Assembly (NCBI GenBank): GCA_028023455.1
Contig: JAQFVV010006271.1
Location: 1,544,487 to 1,608,486 of the forward strand
DNA from: Epiperipatus broadwayi
Lineage: Eukaryota; Onychophora; Udeonychophora; Euonychophora; Peripatidae
Reading direction: 5' to 3'
Length of the DNA stretch: 64,000 bases
The notes beneath the pieces are model-generated. The model saw only the letters and a program-made list of their open reading frames with translations. It did no database searches and had not been told where the DNA came from. Shown here in pieces: positions 48,065-59,092 of the stretch. A program made the position numbers and the translations under genes. Position 1 is the first letter of the stretch; the number at the start of each line of letters is the position of its first letter.

Positions 48065-48654
48065 GTGATTAGTATTTTTAGTATGGCTATGGTGACTGCA
48101 AATGATATGTAAAAGCAGAAACTGCAATGAAAAATGAGTGCCGAGCACATACTGTATTGATATTATATTTTTTTCTAAAACCCAATTGAATATCTGGTCC
48201 CCTATAATATTATTGGATGACAAAAATATTAAAAGTATATAGTAAAAACAAATATATATTTATGTATAAATATTATCGATACACTTCTGGGAATATCTAG
48301 ATATAAGTTAAAAAACCTCTCTTTTCTTCGAGTTACATAAAGATATATGATTATATACACGTATACACATATACTATCAAAAATTAACAAATAATTATAA
48401 GTGTATTGATACTTAAAAGGATACATATTCCAATGCAAAATAAAATAATTAACATTTTATTTATACACACATACATTTATGTATGGTGATTAATTATCAG
48501 TTGTATTTACAATAAAAAAAATTAATGTTATAATTTTGATAGGTTTAACATAAAATTATAGTACCCCACATTTATGTGTAAACATGCATATGAATTGTTT
48601 ATTTCATAAATTATATTAATATATATAAAATAAAATAAAAACAATGTCATATAT

Positions 48655-49941
48655 TAGCTAGGTTTAAAATATATTAAAATTAAAAAAAAAACTTACTGTC
48701 CAGAGGTGTACAGTTTTCTTTTCCCTATCACAATACATTTGATTTAATAAAGTAAAGAAATATCTGGAACTAAGTTCTATTCAATAGTTATAATAGGAAT
48801 TTGTTTTAATTTTCTAGTATACGTCTCTCTTCTTCTCTTTTCTTTTAAAAAGATAACACATTATTCCAGGTTTCCAGCATACTCTTCATATGTAAAACTA
48901 TAAAACAGAAGACCCAAGAATTCAGATTTACTTGATAGAATAGTCTTTTTCCTATTAGTCAAGAATTTGCATACAGAAAAATGATGCACAAACTTTCATG
49001 TTGACAAGAAAAAAGACCAGTGTCATATTGCTCTCTTTAATAATTCTATGAAATCTAATTTTTGCAAGGCAAGAATTTATAATGCATTCAATGACAATGT
49101 TTATTCCCTACAAGCAATTTATGGCACTCCGCAATGATAAATTATTGTACGGTTTTCAACAACTTTCAGAATTTTAGGACCAATTAATTTTTTTTACAGT
49201 TTTTTTTCAGCTGTACAGCATATTTTTCTCCACTACAGAACTATTTAAGAATCATTCTTTTGATTTTAGTTTTAAAACCTAATTTATAGCAATATACACG
49301 CAAAGAAACTGCTGTTAGCCCATTAATATATTTTATTAATTACTCATTAGACTAGAGATTATCCAATAATGAATAATATTTCTGTAGTGTAATTTTCATT
49401 ACATCAAGGTAGGAAATGATTTTTATCTGCTTTTAACACCTTGTGGAGAGATGTATTCATAAACATATGACTACAGACAATTACATTACAGAAATATTAT
49501 TCATTATTGATGTTAGTCTGTTTTTTCTTATTGCCATTTTTTCTTCAATTAAACCCCAGATAAATCTTTAATTAATAAAATATCTAATCAACATACAAAA
49601 AAAAGTATATTTTTTTCAAATCGCTAGCTTTGATAAGAAAATAAACAATAAAATTCTGTAATCTTCTGGTAATAAAAAAATCTGATAATTTACCCATTTT
49701 AATTAATTATTTACCAGATAATAAAAAACAAATCTTAATTTTCACTTTATAACTTTAGACAGATAAAACAAAATAAATGCACATATTTTTTTCTTTGTGA
49801 TACAGATATATATATATGTGCACATGCAAATACTGGAAAATTCTTCCAGTGTGTATTTTATTATAGGGTGAATAAATTGTAAATATTATGCATGTGTATA
49901 TGTTATATCTGCAACTATATATTTTAAATCCGAATCTATGC
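48655..49941 (+). repeat. Dispersed repeat R, copy A (about 1.29 kb)
   Basis: Blocks in the same order as at 57585-62405 include AATAAAGAAATATCTnGA, a TTTGCATACA block, AAAAAGACCAGTGT, CAATGTTTATTC with a GCAATTTATGG neighbour, AAAGAAACTGCTGTTAGCC, ATAAATCTTTAATTAATAAA and TTAATTTTCACTTTATAAC. Colinearity over more than 1 kb shows one repeat family or duplicated segment. No protein was seen in it. Copy A carries its own insertion at 49318-49516. Confidence 0.75.
49318..49516. mobile_element. MITE-like insertion inside repeat R copy A
   Basis: Copy B of repeat R runs straight through the position where copy A carries about 199 extra bases. TGTTAG occurs immediately before (49312-49317) and at the end of the insertion (49511-49516), consistent with a target-site duplication. 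The insertion contains a long inverted pair: CAATAATGAATAATATTTCT near 49362 and its complement near 49485-49510. Confidence 0.65.
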
Positions 49942-49947
49942 TTGTTT

Positions 49948-50029
49948 AGCGCCTCCTCCTTTCATGTATTAATAGAACGAGATAGGGTTTGATCATTATT
50001 ATTCCATCACAGCGCCTCCTCCTTTCATG
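49948..50029. repeat. 19-bp GC-rich direct repeat pair
   Basis: AGCGCCTCCTCCTTTCATG occurs exactly at 49948-49966 and 50011-50029, 63 bases apart. It is conspicuous in AT-rich DNA and its role is unknown. Confidence 0.85.
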
Positions 50030-50940
50030 AGACAATAAACCATTTTCATGATCTTCACGATCCTATCCGATTCATTCAAATAAGTATCATGAATAACTTA
50101 ATGCAACTCAACAAATATTATGAGTACAAATTAAATGTTATAGTAGTATTTAAAATTCATTTAATTTTGGGAAATCAACCATTAGACTACATCGAATCCA
50201 GCTATTCAATTACAATTACTGACTGAACAAGGAGCTTAATTGTCAGCATAAAGATTGTTACTAAATTAGGAATTTCATGATAACCATAACAATAAAGCAT
50301 AAACTGGTTTTATATTCTCATAATAAAATGTAAATCCTTGCTCATGATTAATTGTAGAGATTTACAGGATGATTTAGTATCATCAAGATAAATAATTTAA
50401 TCATCAAATACCCTCCACTATGTCAAACATCTTAGTTATTACATAAGTACATGATGAAGATTTAATCAAAGTAAACCTTGCTCACTTTAGATTAAATAGA
50501 TATTGATTACAAATTAATGAAGTTGGTGTAGAATTTGTAACAGCTACACAAATCTGCCTAACCACATACAGGTTCCCAACATAAACCAAACCCTCATTCA
50601 TTTCCAGCAACAGAAAGTACAAAAGACTATATTAAACACAATTTTATTTGGATTAATATTTAGGAATTCAAACAGTGTTCAAAATCTATTAAAATAAATG
50701 ATACATGTTACGTTGTTACTAATTTTTCCTTAATACATATATCTTTTCAAATATCTTTTAAAGGTAACATTCAATATCATTTGAACTTCTAAAATAAAGA
50801 AAAAAAATCCTTAAATTATGTCAATCAAATACACTACCAGATTTGAGAAGTTAAAACTTTGATTTTGTTATTTTCAGTAGTATCAGGTCTTACATTTTTA
50901 GAGAAATTATTTTTATTTTCTTAAAACTCTTAGCCCATTA
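50030..50940. other. Non-coding stretch
   Basis: No coding region or recognisable repeat was seen. Confidence 0.45.
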
Positions 50941-51720
50941 AACAGATCGTGATCCATGATGAGAGACTGTCTTTATTCACACAGAGATCATCCCTTTTCT
51001 CCAGTATTTTTTTTTATTAATCTAAGTGACCTTGTATGGGATGACCATAAGATTTCTCTAACTTTCACACAATCACTTTTAACATTTTCCCACTGGAGTG
51101 AATGTTTAGGTTTTTTTTTTGTAATTTTGTATTTTCTTTTTTTTTTTTTGCTTTTGCTCTAGTGACATTTTGACTTTTATTTTCAATTCTTTTATCACTT
51201 CTAAAACTATTGTTTTATGAATTCCCCTTACTTTTTTATATCCTTTTTATATTCTATCTGATGCATTTTCATCTTTGTGAGACTTTCTATCTGCCCTATT
51301 TCTATTAATTTATCCATTTGTGATTCTATAAATAATTCTTCTTTTATATTACAAACTTTATTATCATTTTCTGCAATGTCTGAACTATATTTTGCAACAT
51401 AATTCTTTGTTGCACATTTTTAACATTTTCCTTATTGTGATATATTTTTTCAACATTTAGATGTTTTATATCTAAGTTTTGTTACATTACAACAATCAGA
51501 GGCTCTTCATCTAAGATTAGTTGCTTATCACTGACATCTTCAGATTTTATACCCATATTTTGGGATGTTTCCATATTTTAATTAAAATCATGAAGATATT
51601 TATCCATATTTTATTCAAACTCAGGGAACTTCAGCTCCATATTTTGGAATTTTATATTTATATTTTGTTGCATATTTTTCAACAACTTTTCCATCATTGC
51701 CATTAAAGTTTAATTTCTAT
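50941..51720 (-). pseudogene. Decayed coding-like sequence, coiled-coil type
   Basis: On the minus strand, from about 51715 down, one frame reads as a Met/Gln/Lys-rich amphipathic protein (for example LMAMMEKLLKNMQQ and FQNMELKFPEF). It is interrupted by stop codons where glutamine codons would suit the pattern, then continues in Lys-rich blocks toward 50.94 kb. The pattern is of a coiled-coil protein such as a gag-like or ORF1-like retrotransposon product, but no diagnostic motif (such as a zinc knuckle) was seen. The plus-strand open frames here are shadows. The hAT element starts just beyond the end of this segment. Confidence 0.35.
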
Positions 51721-51729
51721 TCTGAAGAT

Positions 51730-52814
51730 CAGGGATGGGAAAGTTCTGGCCCTGAGGCCATCTCTGTCCCTTAAAATCTTTCAATACAGCCCCTAGACAT
51801 ATGTGCCCAGTAAAAAATTTCTATTGAGAAATGTGCATAGTTCATATATTGAATTAAAAGTAAAATAAAATAAATTATTTACTTTTAAAATTATATCCAA
51901 TCTTTATAATAAATAGTTCTAGTTCATTCTATCATAGGTGCAATATTCCAATAGATTATCTATAATGTGTGGACATCTGATTACAAATTTACTCTACAAT
52001 GCTAAGGGAATTTTGTTTGCTTTTACAATGATTTTTGCACATAATTGTGTATTCACAAAAATAAAATTGAAATTTTACTTTGTTTTATTAATATTTTATA
52101 TATATATTATTTATTTATTATGATAGTTATAAGTGCATATTTCAATAATAATGAATCAATGCATATTTTTTATATAGAAAGAAAGAGTAAATGATATGTT
52201 TGATAGGTCTAAAAAGTAATTCATTTAATAAAGAACACTATTTATTAAACATTTTGATTATAACAAAATTATTGGCAATAGAAAAAAATATTAAAATAGA
52301 AAACTTGAAAAGATGCTTCATCAAATGGCTGACATGTCTCATAGAAAGTTCAAACAAATCAGAAAATTCTGTGAAGGCAAATTATTTTAAAAAAAAAACC
52401 CAGAAACTTTGAAACCATTTTCTAAAGGGGAGTTTATAAATGATTGCATCCTAGGTACTGAAAAATTAATCTGTCTAGAACATAAAAAGACATTCAAGAA
52501 TATAAATATGTCATAAAGAATAGTACAATGCAAATTATATAAATTGTCATTAAATGTAGAACAGTTATTAATAATATAGAATTTCCTTTATTTTTGATTC
52601 ACAAAAAAAAAATTATGACTCATTTAAAGAGGGTAAATTAAAATTGGCCTGATAGCTGAAAAGATTTTGCATCACTAATAATTAGGCGTGAGTAAAGTGA
52701 ATATTTGATCAAATATACCAGGTTAATTTTTAAGTCAATAATTTTGTCTGGTTCACAAATGTTATTATAAATATTTAAATGGCCCTTGGCAGAAAAAAAG
52801 ATTCTCCATCTCTG
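51730..52814 (+). mobile_element. hAT transposon remnant
   Basis: The left end is CAGGGATGGGAAAGTTCTGG. The right end, on the minus strand, starts CAGAGATGGAGAATCT, and both continue into a GGCCC- or GGGCC-containing block. The flanks CTGAAGAT and TTCTAGAT share five of eight bases, and the right one fits the hAT target consensus nTCTAGAn. The interior includes a recognisable transposase fossil. The element is about 1.1 kb, much shorter than an autonomous hAT, so it is internally deleted and inactive. Confidence 0.75.
52190..52545 (+). pseudogene. hAT transposase fossil (ZBED5/GTF2IRD2-like)
   Basis: Around 52413-52510 the plus strand reads KPFSKGEFINDCILGTEKL, then a CLEHKKTFKNINMS block. 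This closely resembles the N-terminal region of hAT transposases related to ZBED5 and GTF2IRD2 (KPFSEGEF, then a CPE-K--F-N-SLS pattern). Upstream, an open frame at 52191-52412 carries a lysine-rich stretch that fits the preceding region, in another frame. A stop follows the INMS block. The BED finger, catalytic core and dimerisation region are missing. Confidence 0.65.
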
Positions 52815-53497
52815 TTCTAGATATTGAAGTATTTCTAACTGATTTTCATTTGATTGATTCAGTTCCATGACTGAGCACTCAACATTTGCTGTTATAATCT
52901 TATTTTGCTCTCTTGTTTTTGAATGAGTTCTTATCATTTAGGAATAAACACAATTTAATTACAGTCTTTTGGATTTATAATGAATTAATATTCTACTCTA
53001 ATTTTTATCTTAACTGAGATAACTGAATTTCTATTATTATTACAATTATTTTCTATATATCCATATTTTTGAAACAGTATACCAGACCTTTCTTCCCTCA
53101 CATGTTACTATACCAACTATCACCTACCATGCCTGCATAAAATATTCTTCTGCATTTGTTTTTAAATAATAATAAAAAATAAGTTCTTTTTTTTCTAATC
53201 CTCTGCCTGTCTAAATATTCAAAAATTTTATCTGTTTTATATATTACTTTGCTTATTCTATTGGTGTCAATTTCTTCTCACTCCACCATAATTCTTATTA
53301 ATTTATTGGTTACTATTCCTATCATTTATGCATACATATTTTATATAGTAGGAATGCATATCTCAAAAAACCAATAAGCTTTATTAATCACTTTATATTT
53401 ATACTTAAGCAATTCATTGTGCTTTTTAAATCTAATTTTATACCTATATCAAACCCTGTATATTGTTTCAGGCTCTACCATATTGTGCACCATTATT
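52815..53497. other. Non-coding stretch
   Basis: AT-rich sequence without coding or repeat features that I can support. Confidence 0.45.
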
Positions 53498-53987
53498 CTA
53501 TCTCTCTCAGCATTTATGTAAACAAAGCTTGATAGTGGGCTATTGGTAAAGCTCCATCTAGTGATCATAAAATGCAAGCTATAGCAAGTTACGAAATTTA
53601 CAACTTGTTTTGTTTATCATAAATGTACTTTTGAAGGTTTTTGCAATGATATAAACTGCAGAGGCTTTTACTATATGGTGAAACTGAACTGAATTCAGAA
53701 CCATATAGCTATCTAGTTTGTTTGACTGGATTTGAAGATATTTATGTATCTAAAAAATTCATGCTTTCAGGCTGATAGAAACGTGTTTCATAATAGCTGA
53801 TTAGTAGAGTTGGTGTTTAGATTTAGTTTCTAGTCTTCCTACACTTTACTAACGTGAGCCAACTAGCTCAAAACCATGGTTTAAAGGTTGGAGATAATTT
53901 GAAAGAGATATTGAATTCTATCTCTCTCAGCATTTGTTTATGTAAACAAAGCTAGATAGTGGACTATTGGTAAAGCTCCATCTGGTG
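53498..53987. repeat. Direct repeat pair, about 70 bp each, 420 bp apart
   Basis: TCTATCTCTCTCAGCATTT, then GTAAACAAAGCT, GATAGTGG and CTATTGGTAAAGCTCCATCT occur at about 53498-53571 and 53919-53987. The second copy stops at an (AT)n run where the LTR element begins, so the repeat may have been interrupted by that insertion. Confidence 0.75.
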
Positions 53988-54006
53988 AATATATATATAT
54001 ATATAT

Positions 54007-55408
54007 TGTAACGCTTATTTATATACGTTGCAAATATATTGGCATTTGGCAAAAGCTAAAAAAATAAAAGTAAATTTAGATTTTTTTTTGACTAATTTTT
54101 TTTTTAAAAAAAAAAACGTACAATGAAAGTTAAATTATTCTTTCATTTTTTTTTATGTAAGTAGAGATAAAAGTAGAATTGGAGAGAACAAAAGAATTCC
54201 AAAAGTAAAATAAAAAAAGATAAGAGAAAGTAAAAATATTTTGACTAATTAAAGATGGCTGAAAAAATTGATAAGAAAAGAGAACTTTATAACGTAAATT
54301 TTATAAAGAATCTACAAGATTATGAACCAAAAAAACACCATGATAATAGCATGTGCAGAAGTCTGAAAACTGGACTTACTAGTATAAAAGGCAGAGGTCA
54401 GTTTGAAGAACATCTTGTTCCGTTAATCTCTGTAATCGGTCCTGGATAACAATAATACATCCAGGATCGCACTACACTGAAATAATTCGGCATGTCGGAG
54501 TGAACCAGAGCTTCTGCGAACATCGTGCCTGAAGATGTACACCAGGAAAAGCCTTTGTGACTGATTAGGAGAAGGGACTACAAGATCAAATAATAACCAA
54601 AAGGCCGAGCTCATTCTACCCAAAAAACTATGCATAGTTATCTACAACCATCATGAATTCACTAAAACTTACCGGTAAGACTACTTATTCCTGATTGTGA
54701 CAAAATTAAGCATTTGCAAACAAGTCTTAAAATAATCCCAATATAGACATTAATTTTCTTATTAAAGAGACTTTCATTTAAATAATTGTATACAAGATCA
54801 TGGAAATGAATTGTAATAAGTGAACATTATTAAATTACTTTATCCAACTGTTTTTTATAAATTGATTCATGTTCTCTCCAATTTAGTTAATTCGTAATTT
54901 AACTTACAAATATTTTTAGTTTGTTGGAATAAAAGAGATTTTACTTTTATCAACCTTTTTCATTGTGCGTTATTAATAATAGTTATTAATTATTATTGAA
55001 TTTATTAATATTATTTTAGTGATGTTTAAATATATAATTTACCTTTGCCAATGTGTTTAATAAATTCCAGGAATAATAATATTTTAAAAAAATAATTCTC
55101 ATTACGGTATGATGCAATACCGATTAGTTTAAAAGTATTTTCTTTTTTTTATTTGCGAGACGTGCTGGTGACAGATTTCAGCGGTCTCTTTAGAATAAAA
55201 AGACCTGGCACCCAAATTGAATAAATTGAAAGCTGATTTCATCAATAGCATAATTCTCAACAATTAATAGGCCGAGTTTGATCAGGAAATATAGTTATGT
55301 TTTTTTTTAGAAATAGAAATACAACTTTCTTCTTTTCGACATAACTTGATCAACTCACGCGCAGTTTATATTAGCGTGTAGAGGCCTAACAAAACAGAAA
55401 ACGTTATA
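54007..55408 (+). repeat. LTR, left copy
   Basis: This starts TGTAACGCTTATTTATATACG. It contains a TATA box (AGTATAAAAGG, about 54.38 kb), the exact palindrome CTTACCGGTAAG (about 54.67 kb) and a TTACGGTATGATGCAATACC block (about 55.10 kb), ending CGTTATA. It aligns with 56154-57569 throughout. Short open frames inside it (54255-54449, plus) are not supported as genes. Confidence 0.7.
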
Positions 55409-56153
55409 ATGGCTTGCCCAACTCAGGCTTCGATTTAACCACAACCTGAGATAAGTTGTAGTGATAAAGAACGTTACAATGATGACCCAAAGAAACTCAC
55501 AGCCGGAAAATAAATATTAATTTTAAAAAAAAAAAAAACTTAAAAACTAACTAACTAATTAAACCCTGATTATTAAAATATAAAAAATATTTTTTTAATA
55601 TGACTTCCAGAAAGAAAAAAATATATGTATATATATTTTTGATATGTTTAAAAAAAAAAAACCACGATCGTGGCTGATGTAGACGTAAATCACAAGTATT
55701 TGACCGGTAGGCAGTTACTGAAGAGTGGAAAAACATAGCCCCGAGTCCTAGTATGCAGTATATTAACATAAGACTACCTTTATATGCCCATAAGACTATT
55801 TCTAGTAGGGATCCCAATAAAGGGGAAGGCGGATCAAATTGGACCAAGTTGCCATGAGCCTGTAAGACTCAGAATGATGAGCAACGCTCATTAGTGCTTA
55901 TAACTTGGGCTTCTTATCGTTAATATTACATTAAAGCGAAAAGGACACAGATGAATGTGAAATATTTTCCATTCCCACCATGTTAGACCTAAAAGTGGGT
56001 GTTAAAGCCAAACATCGCTTGTGAGTGAATCTACAGAATATATTAGCACACTACTACAAAAAAAAAAAACACCCACGAATATGAATTTAAAAACTTAAGA
56101 ATAAAATTAGTGTAAACCCCTATTTTATTCTCATCTCCTAGCCCTGGTGGTAT
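55409..56153 (+). other. LTR element interior, non-coding
   Basis: A TGG two bases after the LTR (55410) is a possible start of the primer-binding site, but pairing to a specific tRNA is not obvious. About 60 bases further, AACGTTACAATGATGACCC repeats the LTR-end-plus-junction pattern in altered form. The palindrome CCACGATCGTGG lies near 55.66 kb. No polypurine tract is evident before the right LTR. The minus-strand open frame at 55551-55847 has no supporting features. Confidence 0.55.
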
Positions 56154-57569
56154 TGTAATGTTTATTTATATACGTTGCAAATATATTGGCATTTGGTAAA
56201 AGCTAAAAAAATAAATAAAAGTAAATTTAGATTATTTTTTTTTTACTAATTTTTTTTTTTTAAAAAAAAATAACGTACAATAAAATTTAAATTATTCTTT
56301 CGTTTTTTTTTTATGTAATTAAAAATAAAAGTTAGAATTGGAGAGAACAAAAGATACATATTACCAATCTAGATAAGAGAAAGTAGAAATATTTCAACTA
56401 ATTAAAGATGGCAGAATTATGCTGAAAAAAAATAAAGACTTTGTAACATAAATTTTATAAAGAATATATAAGATTATCAACGTATATTTTGACAAACAAA
56501 AGATATGTGCAGAAGTCTGAAAACTGGACCTCTAGTATAAAAAGGAGGGATTCGGTTGGAGGAACATCTTGGTTTAGCTGATATTCTTTTGGTTGGTTTT
56601 GGATTAAAGAATCCAGACCACTCTACGATGAAAAAGTTATTCATACGAGAGTAGACTGGAGCTTTAGCTGACATCATTACCGATGGACACCAGAGAAGCT
56701 TACACAACTAGCCTATGGAGCCAGCACCAAGATCAACTAATAATCAAAGGCTGTGAGTTCAATTCAACCCTGAAAAACTATGCATAGTTATCTACAACCA
56801 TCGTGAATTCACTAAAACTTACCGGTAAGTTATGCTTCATTATCCTGATTGTGACAAATTTCAGCGTTTGCAAACAATTCTTAAAAATATATGTATAAAA
56901 GGATCCCGATAGTGACTTTAATTTAATTGATCAAAAGACTTATTTAACCAAGAACTTTTTAATTGTTTAACTGTTATTTATTTGATTAATATTTCACATC
57001 TGAATTATATGTGTTCTCTCTAATTTACTTATTAGGAATTCCCATTTTAACTTAAACATATTTTTAATCTTAACTTAAACAGATTTTTAGTCTGTTATAA
57101 TAAAAAAAAATATTTCTAATATCAATTTTCATTTGTGCATTATTAATAATAATTATTATTTTTTATTATTAAATTTATTATTAGTTTAATAAGATTTAAA
57201 AATGTAATTTACCTTTGCCAATATGTTTGAATAAGCCCAGGAATAATAGTCTTAAAAAAAATAATTCTTGTTACGGTATGATGCAATACCTAGTAGTTTA
57301 AAAGTATTTTTCTTTTTTATTTGCGAGTCGTTATATGACAAAGTCAGCGGACTCTTTAGAATAAAAAGTCCTGGTGCCCATATTAAATAAATTAAAAGCT
57401 GATTTCGTCGATAGCATAATTCTCAACTATTAATAGGCCGAGTTGATCAGGAAATATAGCTATGTTTTTAGAATAGAAATACAACTTTCTTCTTGTTTGA
57501 CATAGCTTGATCAACTTGCGCGCAATTTATATTAGCATGTAGAAGCCTATCAAAACGGAAAACATTATA
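56154..57569 (+). repeat. LTR, right copy
   Basis: This starts TGTAATGTTTATTTATATACG and ends AACATTATA. It shares the TATA box region (AGTATAAAAAGG, about 56.53 kb), CTTACCGGTAAG (about 56.82 kb) and the TTACGGTATGATGCAATACC block (about 57.27 kb) with the left LTR. Confidence 0.7.
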
Positions 57570-57746
57570 ATATATATATATATTAAATAGTTTTAAAATA
57601 TATTAATATTTTTTTAAAAAGCTTACTTTACAGGGGTGTGTGGTTTTTTTTCCATCATAATATATTAAAAAACAATAAAGAAATATCTAGACATAAGTTA
57701 TCTTTAATAGTTCTAATAAGAAAAAGTTTTAATTTATTTGTTAGTA

Positions 57747-58919
57747 CACCTGGGTTTCATTTTATGTGGATTTTTTAAATGCAATTTTGAAGTTATGTGA
57801 TTCATGATTCTCCTTAATATCTTTTTATGTGGGTTTTCTTTTATGTGATAAAGAAGTTCATATTTCATTATATTTATTAGATATCAAAAAATTTAGATTA
57901 TTAATAACTTATTTTGATTTGAAATATTTTTTTTCTAAAATATAACATTGTATTAGCAGCTAACATGAAATCTGTATTTAGAATCTTAGCTTCTATGTAA
58001 ATAACCTACCTATACTTATGAGTAAATAATAATAACAGATTTTTATTTATGGGTATAAAAATGTCACAATAAATATTAAACAATTTTAAACTTTCAATAC
58101 ACTTTTACATTTTTAAAATAAATAACAAAGTTTTGTAAACTGAAAATAATCTTTGTAATGACAAGGTATAATCTTTTTGTTTTGATTGCAATCTCATTTT
58201 TTAATATAGAAACAAAATGTGAACATTTAAAATTTATTTCAGTAGTAAACAAAAATATCTATCAAATGATGACAAATTTATTATTTTCTGATAAGTATTA
58301 ATCATTTAATCATAGATTTTATATTGGTGTGTGAGACAAAGAAAAACATCAGAAAATGCTGAAATCTGAGAGTTTGCTGCAATGAACAACCTCTTAAATT
58401 CCAATGAGAGCTAAATTAGTTATATGTCTGGATATCACAAGCTTTATAAACAATAAGTAAAATCATTGTCTCAAAGTTCAATCACCAATTATTTTGTCAA
58501 CAGAAAACCATTAACACAGCACAAGACTGAATGTGGTGCTAGTTGTACTTTCTCTTGTGATGAACCTGATTTCTTATTGGTTCACAAACAAATCGCATAT
58601 TGTCAAATAGCGATAATGGTTAAAATATGTATGAAAAAATATAAAATTAAGTACTGTAGTTAATAAAAAAAAGTAAAAAAGTTTGTCTTGTGTCAACTTT
58701 TTTCAAATATTTGAAATTTTTTATTAGTCATACTTCACTTTCTTCTTTTTTTAATGTGAATTTTAAAGTAATTTTTCCTTGTTGCTTTGCTTTTATATGA
58801 TTTCTGAAAGTTACAGGAACTATCCCCCACTTTTCAAGGTAATTTAAGTCTATTTTTGTATGATTTTTTTAATCGGGTTTTCTGTGGAACCTATCTACTG
58901 CATAAAATGAGACCAGGTG
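57747..58919. mobile_element. pogo/Tigger-like DNA transposon, deleted
   Basis: The ends are inverted repeats: CACCTGGGTTTCATTTTATG on the left and, on the minus strand, CACCTGGTCTCATTTTATGC on the right. Each is flanked by TA (57745-57746 and 58920-58921). Copy A of the host repeat has the undivided target, TAGTATAC, at 48815-48822. The TA duplication and the ATG-TGG rich subterminal repeats fit the pogo/Tigger group of the Tc1/mariner superfamily. The element is about 1.17 kb, too short to be autonomous. Confidence 0.75.
58466..58663 (+). pseudogene. Possible transposase C-terminal fragment
   Basis: A short open frame within the Tigger-like element starts MSQSSITNYFVNRKPLTQ. An S-x-I-T-x-F/Y-F motif is common at the C-terminus of Tigger transposases, so this may be the last exonic remnant of the element's transposase. 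The helix-turn-helix and DDE domains are absent. The match is short and the assignment is tentative. Confidence 0.4.
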
Positions 58920-59092
58920 TATACTTTTTTCTTTTTAAAAAAAATTGATGCATTGATCCAGGTTTCTAGCTTATTTCTCTTATGTAAAAGTATAAAATAG
59001 GAGGAAAAAGGATTTAGATTTTATTTATACGATCATTTTTTCCATTAGGCTGACCATTTGCATACACAGAAAATTATATACAATATTACATA

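Larger units (their letters stand above)
54007..57569 (+). mobile_element. LTR retroelement with minimal interior (TRIM/LARD-like)
   Basis: Two direct repeats of about 1.40 and 1.42 kb start with TGTAACG or TGTAATG and end with CGTTATA or CATTATA. They flank an interior of only about 745 bp. (AT)n lies directly outside both ends, so the target-site duplication cannot be read. Both repeats contain a TATA box and align along their whole length with substitutions and small indels. No gag, protease, reverse transcriptase or integrase motif was found. It must depend on another element and is old, given LTR divergence. Confidence 0.65.

Noticed and set aside
50956-51706. Plus-strand open frames of Phe/Leu-rich composition
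   Set aside because: They are antisense to a more protein-like minus-strand reading and consist of T-rich low complexity.
54378-54388. TATA box as promoter of a cellular gene
   Set aside because: The same motif occurs at the equivalent place in the right LTR, so it belongs to the LTR promoter, and no cellular coding sequence follows.
54255-54635. Short open frames inside the left LTR
   Set aside because: The right LTR does not preserve either frame, so they are not conserved as genes.
55551-55847. Minus-strand open frame of 98 residues in the LTR element interior
   Set aside because: It has no retroelement motif, includes homopolymer-derived Phe and Lys runs, and the interior is otherwise non-coding.
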